DNA from: Candidatus Zixiibacteriota bacterium
Lineage (GTDB): Bacteria > Zixibacteria > MSB-5A5 > GN15 > FEB-12
Reading direction: 5' to 3'
Length of the DNA: 43,007 nucleotides
Assembly (NCBI GenBank): GCA_040753875.1
Contig: JBFMDV010000019.1
Coordinates: 1 to 43,007 of the forward strand
Shown here: positions 23,294 to 31,551 of the stretch, piece by piece
How positions within the stretch are numbered: the first letter of the stretch is position 1
Layout of the letters: each line of letters opens with the position of its first letter
Made by a program: the position numbers and the translations under genes
The notes under the pieces: generated by a model
What the model was told of the DNA's origin: nothing
The model's database searches: none
Seen by the model: the letters and a program-made list of their open reading frames with translations, nothing else

Positions 23294-24118
23294 ATGTTAG
23301 TTTTCACCTCGGACAAGGAGCGGCTGCTCAGGCATTTCCGCAAGGACCCAGTCCTGTTCGCCTATCATATTGGTGATCTCGACGACTTCTACTTTCCTGA
23401 CACACAATGGGCGGTTATCTACAATGTGACGGCCAAGGTCGAGGATGTCGTGCTTACGTACTATGGTGGGAAAATTCCGACTATTCTTGCGTTCGGGCTG
23501 ACAGAGAGATTCGAGCAATTGCTCGATGAGTTGCTGGAAATATCACCAAGGCAATTTTATGTACACTATCAGCAACGCTCACATGCATCCCTCGCGAGGC
23601 GGTACACGATCACGCCTCTGGGGACGCACTGGAAGATGCACCTGAAAAACCCACCGCAAGCGGTGGGGTACCCTCTTGAACGGTTCGCACAGCAAGCTGT
23701 GCGGCACCCGGAGGAACTGGGAGTCGACGTAAGACAATTGGACAGCTCGCATGAGCCAGAGCTTCTGTCGTTGTACAATCGAAGCTATCCGGGCAATTAT
23801 TTCAGGCCGAGGATGCTTCAGAGCGGCAAGTATTTCGGGGCGTTTGATGGTGATCGACTGGCGGCAGTGGCGGGTGTGCACGTGGATTCTGCCGAATATA
23901 AGACGGCGGCGCTTGGGAATATTGTGACCGATGAGGAGTATCGCAGGCGCGGGCTGGCCTCGATCGTGACTGGTCACCTGTGTGAAGAGCTGATTTCGGA
24001 AGGGAAGCTGGTTTCATTGAACGTGAAAGCGGACAATCATCCGGCGATCCGGTGCTATGAAAAGCTTGGATTTGTGAAGACGCATGAGTTCGAGGAGGCG
24101 CTGTGCGAGCTTGTCTGA
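23294..24118 (+). CDS. GNAT-family N-acetyltransferase with repeat-derived insert
   Basis: 274 residues. The N-terminal part (1-115) is a variable domain typical of two-part acetyltransferases. The C-terminal GNAT domain includes GNIVTDEEYRRRGLASIVTGHL, the acetyl-CoA pyrophosphate-binding Q/RxxGxG/A region, and LNVKADNHPAIRCYEKLGF. Residues about 119-139 are encoded by two palindromic repeats in the same frame (PPQAVGYP and AQQAVRHP), which lengthen the linker between the domains. Substrate unknown. The ribosome binding site is not obvious. Confidence 0.8.
   Translation: MLVFTSDKERLLRHFRKDPVLFAYHIGDLDDFYFPDTQWAVIYNVTAKVEDVVLTYYGGKIPTILAFGLTERFEQLLDELLEISPRQFYVHYQQRSHASLARRYTITPLGTHWKMHLKNPPQAVGYPLERFAQQAVRHPEELGVDVRQLDSSHEPELLSLYNRSYPGNYFRPRMLQSGKYFGAFDGDRLAAVAGVHVDSAEYKTAALGNIVTDEEYRRRGLASIVTGHLCEELISEGKLVSLNVKADNHPAIRCYEKLGFVKTHEFEEALCELV
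23650..23673 (+). repeat. palindromic repeat inside the GNAT coding region, copy 1
   Basis: CCCACCGCAAGCGGTGGG is a perfect six-base palindrome arm pair around GCAAGC, followed by GTACCC. It encodes PPQAVGYP in frame. Confidence 0.75.
23686..23709 (+). repeat. palindromic repeat inside the GNAT coding region, copy 2
   Basis: CGCACAGCAAGCTGTGCG followed by GCACCC has a different stem but the same loop and tail as copy 1. It starts exactly 36 bases after copy 1, so it stays in the same frame and encodes AQQAVRHP. Confidence 0.7.
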
Positions 24119-24134
24119 CAGGATATTACTCTGA

Positions 24135-25520
24135 ATGCACCTCATAGATTACATAATCATCGCCGCCTACCTGGCCGTCCAGATGGGCATTGGCATAGTA
24201 AAGCGAATCAGGCATGACAGCTCGGCGGCCGACCTGATTATCGGTGGGAGGATGCTCACCCTGCCTTCGTTTGTGGCAAGTCTGGTCTCCACGTACTACG
24301 GCGGCATATTGGGGGTCGGCGAGTACAGTTACCGGTATGGGCTCTCCAACTGGCTGGTGCTGGGGGTACCATATTATGTCGCGGCAGCTCTGTTTGCGCT
24401 GTTTCTGGCCAAAAAAGCGCGCCAGTCCGAACTGCTGACGATTCCAGACAAGCTTGCCACCGTCTACGACAACCGGGTGGCAGTGGCCGGAGGGGCAGTC
24501 ATTTTCTTCATGGCCGTGCCGGCAGCTTATATCCTGATGATTGGCTCCATCTTCCGCCTGCTGTTCGGCTGGCCGTTCTGGCTGGGGGTGATTGCCGGGA
24601 CACTTTTCTCAACCGTGTATGTCTATCTCGGTGGGTTCAGGGCGCTGGTGCGCAACGACCTGTTTCAGTTTGCTCTGATGTATCTCGGTTTTATCGTTCT
24701 GTTCGTCTACCTGGCCATGACATACGGCGGATTCGAATTCTTGCAGGAACGACTGCCACAGACCCATCTCACCTGGCATGGTGGGAAGTCGGGCTGGTAT
24801 ATCGCCTCGTGGTATGTGGTGGCACTCAGTACCCTGATCGAGCCGGCCTTTTTCCAGCGCTGCTATGCTGCCCGGACGCCGTCGGTGGCGAAGCGAGGAA
24901 TACTCATTTCCATCGCCTGCTGGGCCGTGTTCGACTTTTTGACCACGTCCTGTGGCCTCTACGCACGAGCTATCCTCCCCGACCTTCCGGACCCAGTAGC
25001 CTCCTACCCCGCTCTTGCCCTGCAGATTCTCCCACCTGGGCTGGCCGGCTTACTGGCTGTGGCGATGCTGGTGACCGTGATGTCCACGGTCGACTCGTAT
25101 TCATTCATCGCAGCTTCGACCTTCAGCAACGATATCGTCCGTCGTGTCACCAGAGGTGCAGAACAGAAGATCATGTGGTACACGCGGTGGGGTTTGGTCA
25201 TTTCGACGGTCCTGGCGCTCGTCATGGCGCTGTTTTTCCGGTCGGTGATCGATATCTGGTACGCTTATGGCTCGATCGCTACCCCGGCACTCCTGATCCC
25301 GGTGCTGACCTCATTTGTTGGCAAGCGAAAGCTCACTTCCGATTGGGCGATAGTGACCATGGTTTCGAGTGGCGGATTGTCTCTTATCTGGTATCTGTCC
25401 CAGTACTGGACTGTCAGCGGCGGCCACTGGCTGGGGCTGGAGCCGATCTTCCCCGGCCTTATCGTATCACTCGTAATATTTGGTCTCGCCTCGCGCCGGG
25501 TGGCTCCCGGATTGCCTTAA
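24135..25520 (+). CDS. sodium:solute symporter family transporter
   Basis: 461 residues with about 12-13 membrane segments. It begins MHLIDYIIIAAYLAVQMGIG and carries the SSS family pattern: ADLIIGGRMLTLPSFVASLVSTYYGG in the first segments (the sodium-site and substrate-binding region), and later AMLVTVMSTVDSYSFIAAS, matching the conserved MSTxDS motif of the symporter family. It would couple sodium entry to uptake of a small organic solute. The substrate cannot be told from sequence. It follows the GNAT gene by 17 bases. Confidence 0.9.
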   Translation: MHLIDYIIIAAYLAVQMGIGIVKRIRHDSSAADLIIGGRMLTLPSFVASLVSTYYGGILGVGEYSYRYGLSNWLVLGVPYYVAAALFALFLAKKARQSELLTIPDKLATVYDNRVAVAGGAVIFFMAVPAAYILMIGSIFRLLFGWPFWLGVIAGTLFSTVYVYLGGFRALVRNDLFQFALMYLGFIVLFVYLAMTYGGFEFLQERLPQTHLTWHGGKSGWYIASWYVVALSTLIEPAFFQRCYAARTPSVAKRGILISIACWAVFDFLTTSCGLYARAILPDLPDPVASYPALALQILPPGLAGLLAVAMLVTVMSTVDSYSFIAASTFSNDIVRRVTRGAEQKIMWYTRWGLVISTVLALVMALFFRSVIDIWYAYGSIATPALLIPVLTSFVGKRKLTSDWAIVTMVSSGGLSLIWYLSQYWTVSGGHWLGLEPIFPGLIVSLVIFGLASRRVAPGLP

Positions 25521-25547
25521 TCGACCCATTTTCGTATATTATTTGTT

Positions 25548-26024
25548 ATGAGTGAACCGATCTATTTGTCCAAAGAGGGGCGGCTGAAACTCGAGGCTGA
25601 GCTCAAGCGGCTCAAGTTCGAGGAGCGCCCAAGACTGGTGGCCGAGATCAAACGGTCCCGGGAGCTTGGTGACCTCTCCGAGAACGCGGAGTATCACGCC
25701 GCTAAAGAGGCCCAGAAGCACCTTGAGCACAAAATCTCCCAGTTGGAAGAGAAGCTGTCGCGGGTCCGCTCGGTCGATATCGACAAGATACCGAACGACA
25801 AGGCATACCTCTTTTCCAAGGTGCTGGTGAAAGACGTTAGGCGAGGTGAGGAGATCCTCTATACGCTTGCCCCGGCTGAGGAAGCGGATGTGGACAACGA
25901 CATTATTTCGGTAAAATCCCCGATCGGGGCGGCGCTTTTGGGGAAGGCGGTGGGTGAGGTGATATCGGTCGCCGTTCCGGCCGGCGAGATACGATACGAA
26001 ATTTTGAGAATTACGCGCGAGTAG
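25548..26024 (+). CDS. greA: transcription elongation factor GreA
   Basis: 158 residues, the normal length. The N-terminal coiled coil contains LSKEGRLKLEAELKRLK and the tip motif ELGDLSENAEYHAAKEAQ; the two acidic residues (D and E in GDLSENAEY) needed to stimulate RNA cleavage are present. The C-terminal FKBP-like domain includes IISVKSPIGAALLGKAVGEV. GreA rescues backtracked RNA polymerase. The gene ends 17 bases from the convergent zinc-ribbon gene. Confidence 0.95.
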   Translation: MSEPIYLSKEGRLKLEAELKRLKFEERPRLVAEIKRSRELGDLSENAEYHAAKEAQKHLEHKISQLEEKLSRVRSVDIDKIPNDKAYLFSKVLVKDVRRGEEILYTLAPAEEADVDNDIISVKSPIGAALLGKAVGEVISVAVPAGEIRYEILRITRE

Positions 26025-26040
26025 CGGGGACGTTCGGCGG

Positions 26041-26211
26041 CTACTGCTCTTCCTCGTAGAAATCGTCGATTGCTTCTTCCTCGAAATACTCCTCGGTGTC
26101 ATCCGGTTCGATACCGGAAGCGAGATTCGCACATTCCAAAGAGCAATAGCATTCACCGGCCTGTTTGATCGGTTTGCCGTCAATCTTCTCATTACAATGG
26201 GCACAGAACAT
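26041..26211 (-). CDS. small zinc-ribbon-like acidic protein
   Basis: 56 residues, encoded opposite to greA. The N-terminus has FCAHCNEK, then CYCSLECAN, giving five cysteines and a histidine that could bind zinc in a treble-clef or ribbon fold. The rest is strongly acidic (DDTEEYFEEEAIDDFYEEE). An AGGTGAT ribosome binding site lies eight bases before the ATG. The pattern resembles short zinc-finger proteins of unknown function. Its end lies 17 bases from the end of greA, so the two are convergent; it could not be a shadow of that gene. Confidence 0.7.
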   Translation of the reverse strand: MFCAHCNEKIDGKPIKQAGECYCSLECANLASGIEPDDTEEYFEEEAIDDFYEEEQ

Positions 26212-26539
26212 CTGATATCACCTCACTAATTGCTGCTACCGATAACGCGAGCACCGGTTCCCCGGGTTCCCAGTTCTGCTCGTCTTTCTCTGTATCCGGT
26301 AAGGCGGGCGAAAATGTTATGCCTTGGCCGAACCTTGTCAATGTTTTTTTCACCGCTTCCCGGCGGAATCGGCCGAGCCGTTTTAGCTTGCGCCGGAAAT
26401 GCAAATGAACCATGGTTTGGCCTCGGCGGACCCATGTGCCGCTGGGTGTTGAGTATAAGACAATATGTGTGCGGCGTTTCATTTCAGTGCGGGTGGTCGA
26501 CCAGGAGGTTTGCTGGGTCAGTGGCTCCCTCCGGGGTCG
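26212..26539. other. intergenic region between zinc-ribbon and PASTA genes
   Basis: This 328-base stretch carries the divergent starts of the two flanking genes. A minus-strand reading frame at 26192-26482 overlaps the zinc-ribbon start, lacks a ribosome binding site and has no recognisable family features. No convincing promoter or hairpin was found. Confidence 0.4.
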
Positions 26540-27262
26540 ATGCGTCGAAAGCTCGCCCTCAAGCTTGGGATGCCGCTATTGCTTTTGTTTCTGGCCGCAC
26601 TTCTTGTGGACCAGGTGGTGATGCCGATAATCACTCGGCAAGGGACCGAATTTCCGCTGCCTGATTTTACCGACCAGCGGCTCGTGGAAGCCGAGATAAA
26701 GCTCGAGGATATGAATCTGGCATATACGGTCTCGGCCGAGGAGTATGCCCCAACCAAAGAGAGAGGATTGATTCTCAAGCAGTTTCCGGTGGCCGGTACG
26801 AAGGTCAAGGAAGGGCGAATCGTCAAGTTCGTCATTTCAAAGGGGACCCGGATGGTGAAGATTCCCATGGTGGCCGGCAAGTCGGTCCGGCAGGCCATGC
26901 TGGATCTGGAGACCGAGGGGCTGGTGCTGGGTGAGGTCTCCTGGGCCGTGTCCGACACCATTCCGGAGAAGATCGTGGTGTTCTCCTACCCAGCGGCGGG
27001 GGTCGAGGTGCCTATGGGTTCAGCGGTCAACCTGATGGTCAACCGCGGACGGGCCACCGATTACACGTTCATGCCCAAGCTGATAGGAATGCCGCTCGAT
27101 GATGCCCGGGAGCTGCTTGAAGAGAAGGGGCTGAAAATCGGCCTCATCAGCTACAAGACCAACGATAACTATCTGCCGGAGACAGTGCTTGAGCAATCCG
27201 AACCGGAGGGGACTGAGCTGACGCTGGGTACGGAGATCGACCTGGTGGTGAGCGAGACCTGA
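26540..27262 (+). CDS. membrane-anchored PASTA domain protein
   Basis: 240 residues from ATG at 26540, which places a membrane anchor at about residues 9-27 (LGMPLLLLFLAALLVDQVV). Three PASTA domains follow, each with the pattern of hydrophobic start, A-x-x-L/I, and V-x-x-G: FPLPDFTDQRLVEAEIKLEDM, MVKIPMVAGKSVRQAMLDLETEG and FMPKLIGMPLDDARELLEEKG. No kinase or transpeptidase domain is attached. PASTA domains bind peptidoglycan fragments or muropeptides. Its neighbour is an FtsB/DivIC protein, so a cell division or wall-sensing role is plausible. A start at 26465 would add 25 residues of poor character. Confidence 0.85.
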   Translation: MRRKLALKLGMPLLLLFLAALLVDQVVMPIITRQGTEFPLPDFTDQRLVEAEIKLEDMNLAYTVSAEEYAPTKERGLILKQFPVAGTKVKEGRIVKFVISKGTRMVKIPMVAGKSVRQAMLDLETEGLVLGEVSWAVSDTIPEKIVVFSYPAAGVEVPMGSAVNLMVNRGRATDYTFMPKLIGMPLDDARELLEEKGLKIGLISYKTNDNYLPETVLEQSEPEGTELTLGTEIDLVVSET

Positions 27263-27358
27263 ACGGTCTTCTCGCAGACTTTCCGCGGCAAAATCTGTCC
27301 GTTCACCAGAGTTCATTATTAACTTGCATCGCCTGCACTGGGGATTTTTCTTCGCGCC

Positions 27359-27721
27359 ATGACTCGTCGAATCAAACAGAAACCCTCGCTCTTCGCTCCG
27401 GCCGGTAACTTTATCCGCCGTCTCTCCAACGAAAATGCGCGTATCAGGCGGCGGCTCGTCATGATCGGGGCGCTATTGGTGGTGGTGCTGCTGATCTACT
27501 CCATCGCCTCCGATACCTATGGTGTCCTGCGCATAGTCAAGCTGGAGATGGAGAAACGAGCGCTCCAGGAAGCGAACCTTCGCCAGACTGCCGACCTGAT
27601 CGATGCCGCCCGCGAGCTGGACCTCCTCAAAAGCGACCGCAGCTATATCGAGTTCATTGCCCGCACCCAGTACCACATGGCGCGACCGAACGAAACGATC
27701 TTCCGTTTCCGCAGCCGCTGA
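27359..27721 (+). CDS. FtsB/DivIC-type septum formation initiator
   Basis: 120 residues. A basic N-terminus (about 1-33) is followed by one membrane segment (about 34-50) and a coiled coil (MEKRALQEANLRQTADLIDAARELDLLK), ending with SDRSYIEFIARTQYHMARPNETIFRF. That C-terminus matches the FtsB/DivIC pattern of IExxAR followed by a G/N-E-hydrophobic strand. These proteins form part of the divisome with FtsL and FtsQ. Stop and start of recO are five bases apart, so the genes are cotranscribed. Confidence 0.85.
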   Translation: MTRRIKQKPSLFAPAGNFIRRLSNENARIRRRLVMIGALLVVVLLIYSIASDTYGVLRIVKLEMEKRALQEANLRQTADLIDAARELDLLKSDRSYIEFIARTQYHMARPNETIFRFRSR

Positions 27722-27726
27722 ACGCC

Positions 27727-28536
27727 ATGGCGCTCGACAAAACCGAAGCCATTGTCCTCAAGGCGTTCAACTGGTCCGAATCCTCCCGCACGGTCGTCTT
27801 TTTCAGCCGCGAGTTCGGCAAGCTCCCACTAACCGACAAGGGAGGACGCCGCCTGATCTCCAAGCGGGGACGGCTGGTGCCGTTTGCACGACTTGAGATC
27901 ACATTCTATAGCTCTGAGAAAGAGACCAATGGTTACGTCTCCGATGTCGAGCTCTTGGAAGCTCTGACATTCGAGAAGGACGGCACGCTGGGACGCCTTG
28001 CCTACGGCTCCGCCGCTTGTGAACTTCTATACCTGCTTCTCCCCGACGAAGAGCCACAGGGGGCGTTGTATTCATACTTTCTGGCTTATCTGCGCATGGA
28101 TGACATTTGCGACAAACACGGGCTGCCGGGGCTTTTCATAGCGTTTTTTCTGCGAACACTCTCGCAGTTGGGGTACCACCCATCGCTCGCGTATTGCGTT
28201 GGTTGCGGCAAGGATTTCGATGAGACCGGGGCCAACGGCAGTGAAGTGCTGTTCTCGCCGGAGCGTGGCGGGCGGGTCTGTCCGGCTTGCCAACGCGTTG
28301 GGGAGTATTATATTGGCCTCTCACCGGAGGGGTATGCCACCCTCTGCCGGCTTCAAACCGCCTCGCTGACCGAGGCTGTCGCCGAGCCGCTGCGGTATGC
28401 CGATGCCGCCCGTCTGGTGGAAACCCTGACCAAGTTCCTGTCGTATCAGGCCGGGATCAAGTCGGATTTGAAGTCGCTGGAGTTTTTGGAGAAGCTGAGA
28501 ACCACGCATCTGAGTCCGGAGAACAAACAGCCATGA
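27727..28536 (+). CDS. recO: DNA repair protein RecO
   Basis: 269 residues. The N-terminal OB-fold begins TEAIVLKAFNWSESSRTVVFF and GKLPLTDKGGRR, as in RecO. The central helical domain includes YLLLPDEEPQGALYSYFLAYL. The C-terminal part has a four-cysteine zinc knuckle (CVGCGKDF and VCPACQ). RecO anneals ssDNA covered by SSB and loads RecA with RecR. Its stop overlaps the glycyl-tRNA synthetase start. Confidence 0.9.
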   Translation: MALDKTEAIVLKAFNWSESSRTVVFFSREFGKLPLTDKGGRRLISKRGRLVPFARLEITFYSSEKETNGYVSDVELLEALTFEKDGTLGRLAYGSAACELLYLLLPDEEPQGALYSYFLAYLRMDDICDKHGLPGLFIAFFLRTLSQLGYHPSLAYCVGCGKDFDETGANGSEVLFSPERGGRVCPACQRVGEYYIGLSPEGYATLCRLQTASLTEAVAEPLRYADAARLVETLTKFLSYQAGIKSDLKSLEFLEKLRTTHLSPENKQP

Positions 28537-29870
28537 GCGCGAAAAAAGTTGAAGACGTTATGGATAAAATCGTGTCGCTGTGCAAGCGGCGCGGCTACGT
28601 ATACCCCTCCTCTGAAATCTATGGCGGTCTTGGCTCCACCTGGGATTACGGCCCGCTCGGCGCCGAATTAAAGCGCAACCTGAAGAGCTTCTGGTGGGAT
28701 GCCATGACCAACCGCCGCGACGATGTCGAAGGGCTCGATGCCGCCATCCTGATGCACCCGCAGGTCTGGCACACCTCCGGCCATGTGGCGGAGTTCACCG
28801 ACCCGATGGTGGACTGCAAAAAGTGCAAAGCCCGCTTCCGGGCCGACAAACTGGCCGAGGCGCGCTGCCCGCTGAAACCCTCCAAGTCACCGCTCGAATG
28901 TGGCGGCGAGTTGACCGAGGCACGCAAGTTCAACCTGATGTTCAAGACCTTCATGGGACCGGTGGAGGATGACTCCGCCATCACTTATCTGCGTCCGGAG
29001 ACGGCGCAGGGAATCTATGTCAATTTCCTCAACGTGAAGAACTCCTCACGCCAGAAGATACCGTTCGGCATAGCGCAGATTGGCAAGGCGTTTCGCAACG
29101 AGATAACGCCCGGCAATTTCATTTTCCGCACCCGTGAATTCGAGCAGATGGAGATGCAGTTCTTTATTCATCCCAGCGAAGACGAAAAGTGGTTCGAATA
29201 TTGGCGGCAGGAACGATGGAACTGGTATCAGTCCCTTGGTATTCGGATGGAGAAACTCCGCTGGCACCAGCACGGTGAAGGGGAACTGGCCCATTACGCC
29301 AAGGCGGCCTATGATATCGAATACGAGTACCCGTTCGGCTGGCAGGAGCTGGAGGGGATTCACAACCGGACCGATTTCGATCTGGGACGCCACATGAACG
29401 CCACCGGCAAGGACCTCCGGTATTTCGATGAGCGGTTCACCGAGAAGTTCGTGCCGTTTATTATCGAAACCTCCGCCGGCTGCGACCGGACACTTCTGAC
29501 GGTATTGGTTGACGCTTACGATGAGCAGGAAGTAAAGGGGGAAACGCGCGTGTTCTTACGGCTGTCACCGAAAGTTGCGCCTATTAAGGCGGCCGTTTTT
29601 CCTCTGGTGAATCGCGACGGCATGCCGGAGTTCGCGACGAATGTCTATCACGAACTCAAAAAGCGGTTCAAGGTATTCTACGATGATTCCGGCGCGGTGG
29701 GACGCCGCTACGCCCGGATGGACGAAGCCGGCTGCCCGTACTGTATTACTATCGACGGCCAGACCCTTCAGGACCAGACCATGACCTTGCGCGAGCGGGA
29801 CACCATGGAGCAGACGCGTTTGAACACCCCTCAGGTGCTGGAGTATTTGGACAAGAAGATCAATCAGTAG
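28533..29870 (+). CDS. glyQS: glycyl-tRNA synthetase, single-chain type
   Basis: 445 residues from the ATG at 28533, overlapping recO by four bases. Class II motifs are visible: GSTWDYGPLGAELKRNLKSFWW near residue 30, RPETAQGIYVNFLNV (family signature), FRNEITPGNFIFRTREFEQMEMQ (motif 2), and PFIIETSAGCDRTLL (motif 3). Cysteines in CKKCKARF and CPLKPSK belong to a zinc-like insertion. This is the homodimeric, eukaryote/Gram-positive-like GlyRS, not the alpha2-beta2 type. An upstream extension in the same frame is just the recO gene read out of frame. Confidence 0.95.
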   Translation: MSAKKVEDVMDKIVSLCKRRGYVYPSSEIYGGLGSTWDYGPLGAELKRNLKSFWWDAMTNRRDDVEGLDAAILMHPQVWHTSGHVAEFTDPMVDCKKCKARFRADKLAEARCPLKPSKSPLECGGELTEARKFNLMFKTFMGPVEDDSAITYLRPETAQGIYVNFLNVKNSSRQKIPFGIAQIGKAFRNEITPGNFIFRTREFEQMEMQFFIHPSEDEKWFEYWRQERWNWYQSLGIRMEKLRWHQHGEGELAHYAKAAYDIEYEYPFGWQELEGIHNRTDFDLGRHMNATGKDLRYFDERFTEKFVPFIIETSAGCDRTLLTVLVDAYDEQEVKGETRVFLRLSPKVAPIKAAVFPLVNRDGMPEFATNVYHELKKRFKVFYDDSGAVGRRYARMDEAGCPYCITIDGQTLQDQTMTLRERDTMEQTRLNTPQVLEYLDKKINQ

Positions 29871-29880
29871 TTTCAGTGCC

Positions 29881-30005
29881 GCACCTAACAGGTGCGATTT
29901 GAGAGGGGTTTGCCCGGTGGTTTACAACCAATATCGTTGAATTCACACCTGTTAGGTGTGGCACAGGGTTCCCCCACACGCTGTAGCCCACCTGCTTCAG
30001 GTGGG
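29881..30005. repeat. cluster of palindromic repeats after glyQS
   Basis: Three hairpins lie here: GCACCTAACAGGTGC (29881-29895), ACACCTGTTAGGTGT (29945-29959, the reverse orientation of the first with a compensatory outer-pair change) and CCCACCTGCTTCAGGTGGG (29987-30005). The rest of 29871-30174 has no supported gene. The first hairpin may also help to terminate glyQS transcription, though no T-run follows. Confidence 0.65.
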
Positions 30006-30174
30006 TCTTCAGTTCCCGCCTCAGCACAAACGACAGTACCGCCGCATCTGCAAGCATCGTTTCCCCTCTCATTACCACAGCAAATGACTGTATGGGGGAA
30101 CGGAGTAACTGAGGACCCAGCCGTTGGCCGGGCTACACCGTTAGAACTCTTGCAGAACCGGAAGCGGTTTTGCC

Positions 30175-30441
30175 TTACAAGCTCCAGAGATGCCGCTCGA
30201 GGGCGCGCTCGATGGCGCGAAGGTCCGGGAACATCGGCGAGTTCTGGGCACGTGTCCCGGTCCGACGTTCCTCAATCGTATGGCCGTTGATGATGAGCTT
30301 GGGAGATTTGACCGGCTGCTCGGATTCAACTATGTCCGCCAGAATCCCGCGCTCCGAGATCCATCGCTGCACAAAGTTCCGGGCTTCCTGCTGACGAGGG
30401 TCTTTCCGAGAATATATCAGGCCTATTTCCATCTCCGCCAT
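30175..30441 (-). CDS. small thioredoxin-fold-like protein lacking CxxC
   Basis: 88 residues. MEIGLIYSRKDPRQQEARNF could be a first beta-strand and helix of a thioredoxin/glutaredoxin fold. KSPKLIINGHTIEERRTGTR resembles the strand-turn-strand around the cis-proline in that fold. There is no CxxC motif and no cysteine, so it is unlikely to be a redox enzyme. The start could be the first ATG or the fourth residue; a GAGGA site lies just ahead of the first. Functional assignment is tentative. Confidence 0.55.
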   Translation of the reverse strand: MAEMEIGLIYSRKDPRQQEARNFVQRWISERGILADIVESEQPVKSPKLIINGHTIEERRTGTRAQNSPMFPDLRAIERALERHLWSL

Positions 30442-30566
30442 TCCTCACGACTACCAAAAGGGCGTTACTACAGTAGTCGAACGTCCGCTCCGTGAACTTT
30501 AGTGCTGATTCTACAATCTTCAACGAACAAAGAAGCACATAGGTTTAGAGAAAACAACAAAAAGCG

Positions 30567-30622
30567 GGGGACGACGTCCCGTTTGCCGCTTCGCGGGGAC
30601 GTTGTCCCTATTACCGCTTCGC
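30567..30622. repeat. two-copy 28-base direct repeat
   Basis: The copies at 30567-30594 and 30595-30622 agree at 23 of 28 positions by my alignment. Each begins with a GGGAC...GTCCC inverted arm and ends with CCGCTTCGC. No coding frame is supported across it. Confidence 0.7.
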
Positions 30623-30733
30623 GATTCAAGGAAAGTGGATTTGGCACGGTCAAGTGATTGCAGCATCGGCCTGATTGACGGGATGAGAGCAAATCAAAGG
30701 CTCGCCTGTGCCAACCCAAGTCCATAGAAAGAG

Positions 30734-30762
30734 TTGACAATCCATGTTAGCGGCTCTATTGT
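30734..30762 (+). promoter_or_regulatory. sigma-70 promoter of the iron superoxide dismutase gene
   Basis: TTGACA and TATTGT are spaced by 17 bases. Predicted start is near 30769, followed by a leader of about 55 bases ending with the strong ribosome binding site AAAAGGAGG. Confidence 0.65.
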
Positions 30763-30823
30763 AAAGAGTTAGGGCAAGATAAGGCATTTCGTAACGTCCA
30801 TCATAAAAGGAGGAATAGAGGCC

Positions 30824-31405
30824 ATGATCCACGAATTACCCCCGCTGCCGTACGCGAAGAACGCGCTGGCACCGACCATCTCTGAGGAGACGCTGGAGTA
30901 CCATTACGGCAAGCACCACAACGCCTATGTCACCAATCTGAACAAACTTATCCCCGGCACCGAGTTCGAGAATCTGAAACTCGAAGAGATCATCAAAAAA
31001 GCGACTGGCGGCATATTCAACAATGCCGCCCAGGTATGGAACCACACGTTTTACTGGCAGTGCCTCGCCCCCAAGGCAGGCGGTGAACCAGGCGGGAATC
31101 TGGCTATGGCAATCACCAAGGCGTTCGGCTCGTTCGCGGCGTTCAAGGAGAAGTTCAGCGCGACGGCGGTCGGGACATTCGGCTCCGGCTGGGCCTGGCT
31201 GGTGAAGAATGCCGACGGCTCACTGGCTATCGAGTCCACGAGCAACGCCGCCAATCCGATAACTTCCGGCAAGACGCCGCTTCTCACCTGCGATGTCTGG
31301 GAGCACGCCTATTACATCGATTACCGCAACCGCCGCCCGGACTATGTAGCGGAATTCTGGAAGCTGGTGAACTGGAAGTTCGTCGAGGGGAACCTCGCGA
31401 AATAG
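30824..31405 (+). CDS. sodB: iron superoxide dismutase
   Basis: 193 residues, preceded by AAAAGGAGG. Metal ligands are H27, H74 in NHTFYW, D157 and H161 in DVWEHAYY. Q70 in [11 protein letters not shown] is the glutamine position typical of iron enzymes, and [10 protein letters not shown] is present. There is no signal peptide, so the enzyme is cytoplasmic and removes superoxide. A different, divergent superoxide dismutase is encoded 1.2 kb away on the other strand. Confidence 0.95.
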   Translation: MIHELPPLPYAKNALAPTISEETLEYHYGKHHNAYVTNLNKLIPGTEFENLKLEEIIKKATGGIFNNAAQVWNHTFYWQCLAPKAGGEPGGNLAMAITKAFGSFAAFKEKFSATAVGTFGSGWAWLVKNADGSLAIESTSNAANPITSGKTPLLTCDVWEHAYYIDYRNRRPDYVAEFWKLVNWKFVEGNLAK

Positions 31406-31501
31406 CGACAGCAGCGGCGTGTGACCTGCCGCAAGCTGGGCAGCGCCGCGCGCGTTTCGACTTCGCTCAACGCGACGACCCGATGAGTTATGCTCTTTCG
31501 T

Positions 31502-31527
31502 TGCGGCAGGTCCTCAGACCTGCCGCA
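31502..31527. repeat. strong inverted repeat between sodB and the GNAT pseudogene
   Basis: TGCGGCAGGTC, a four-base loop, then GACCTGCCGCA form a perfect 11-base inverted repeat. It could terminate sodB or be a member of the palindromic repeat families in this window; no T-run follows. Confidence 0.6.
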
Positions 31528-31551
31528 TCACCTATGTGAGGTCATGACACT

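Larger units (their letters stand above)
30442..30823. other. regulatory and repeat region ahead of the iron superoxide dismutase
   Basis: No gene is supported in this 382-base stretch. It contains a 28-base direct tandem repeat (30567-30622), the probable superoxide dismutase promoter (30734-30762) and a 5' untranslated region of about 55 bases. Confidence 0.6.

Noticed and set aside
26192-26482. A 96-residue minus-strand reading frame upstream of the zinc-ribbon gene.
   Set aside because: It overlaps the zinc-ribbon start, has no ribosome binding site and no recognisable family features.
28287-28532. A long upstream extension of glycyl-tRNA synthetase.
   Set aside because: The added sequence is recO read in another frame; the ATG at 28533 gives the family length.
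30639-30661. TTGGCACGG...TTGCA as another sigma-54 promoter.
   Set aside because: GG and GC are separated by 15 bases instead of 10.
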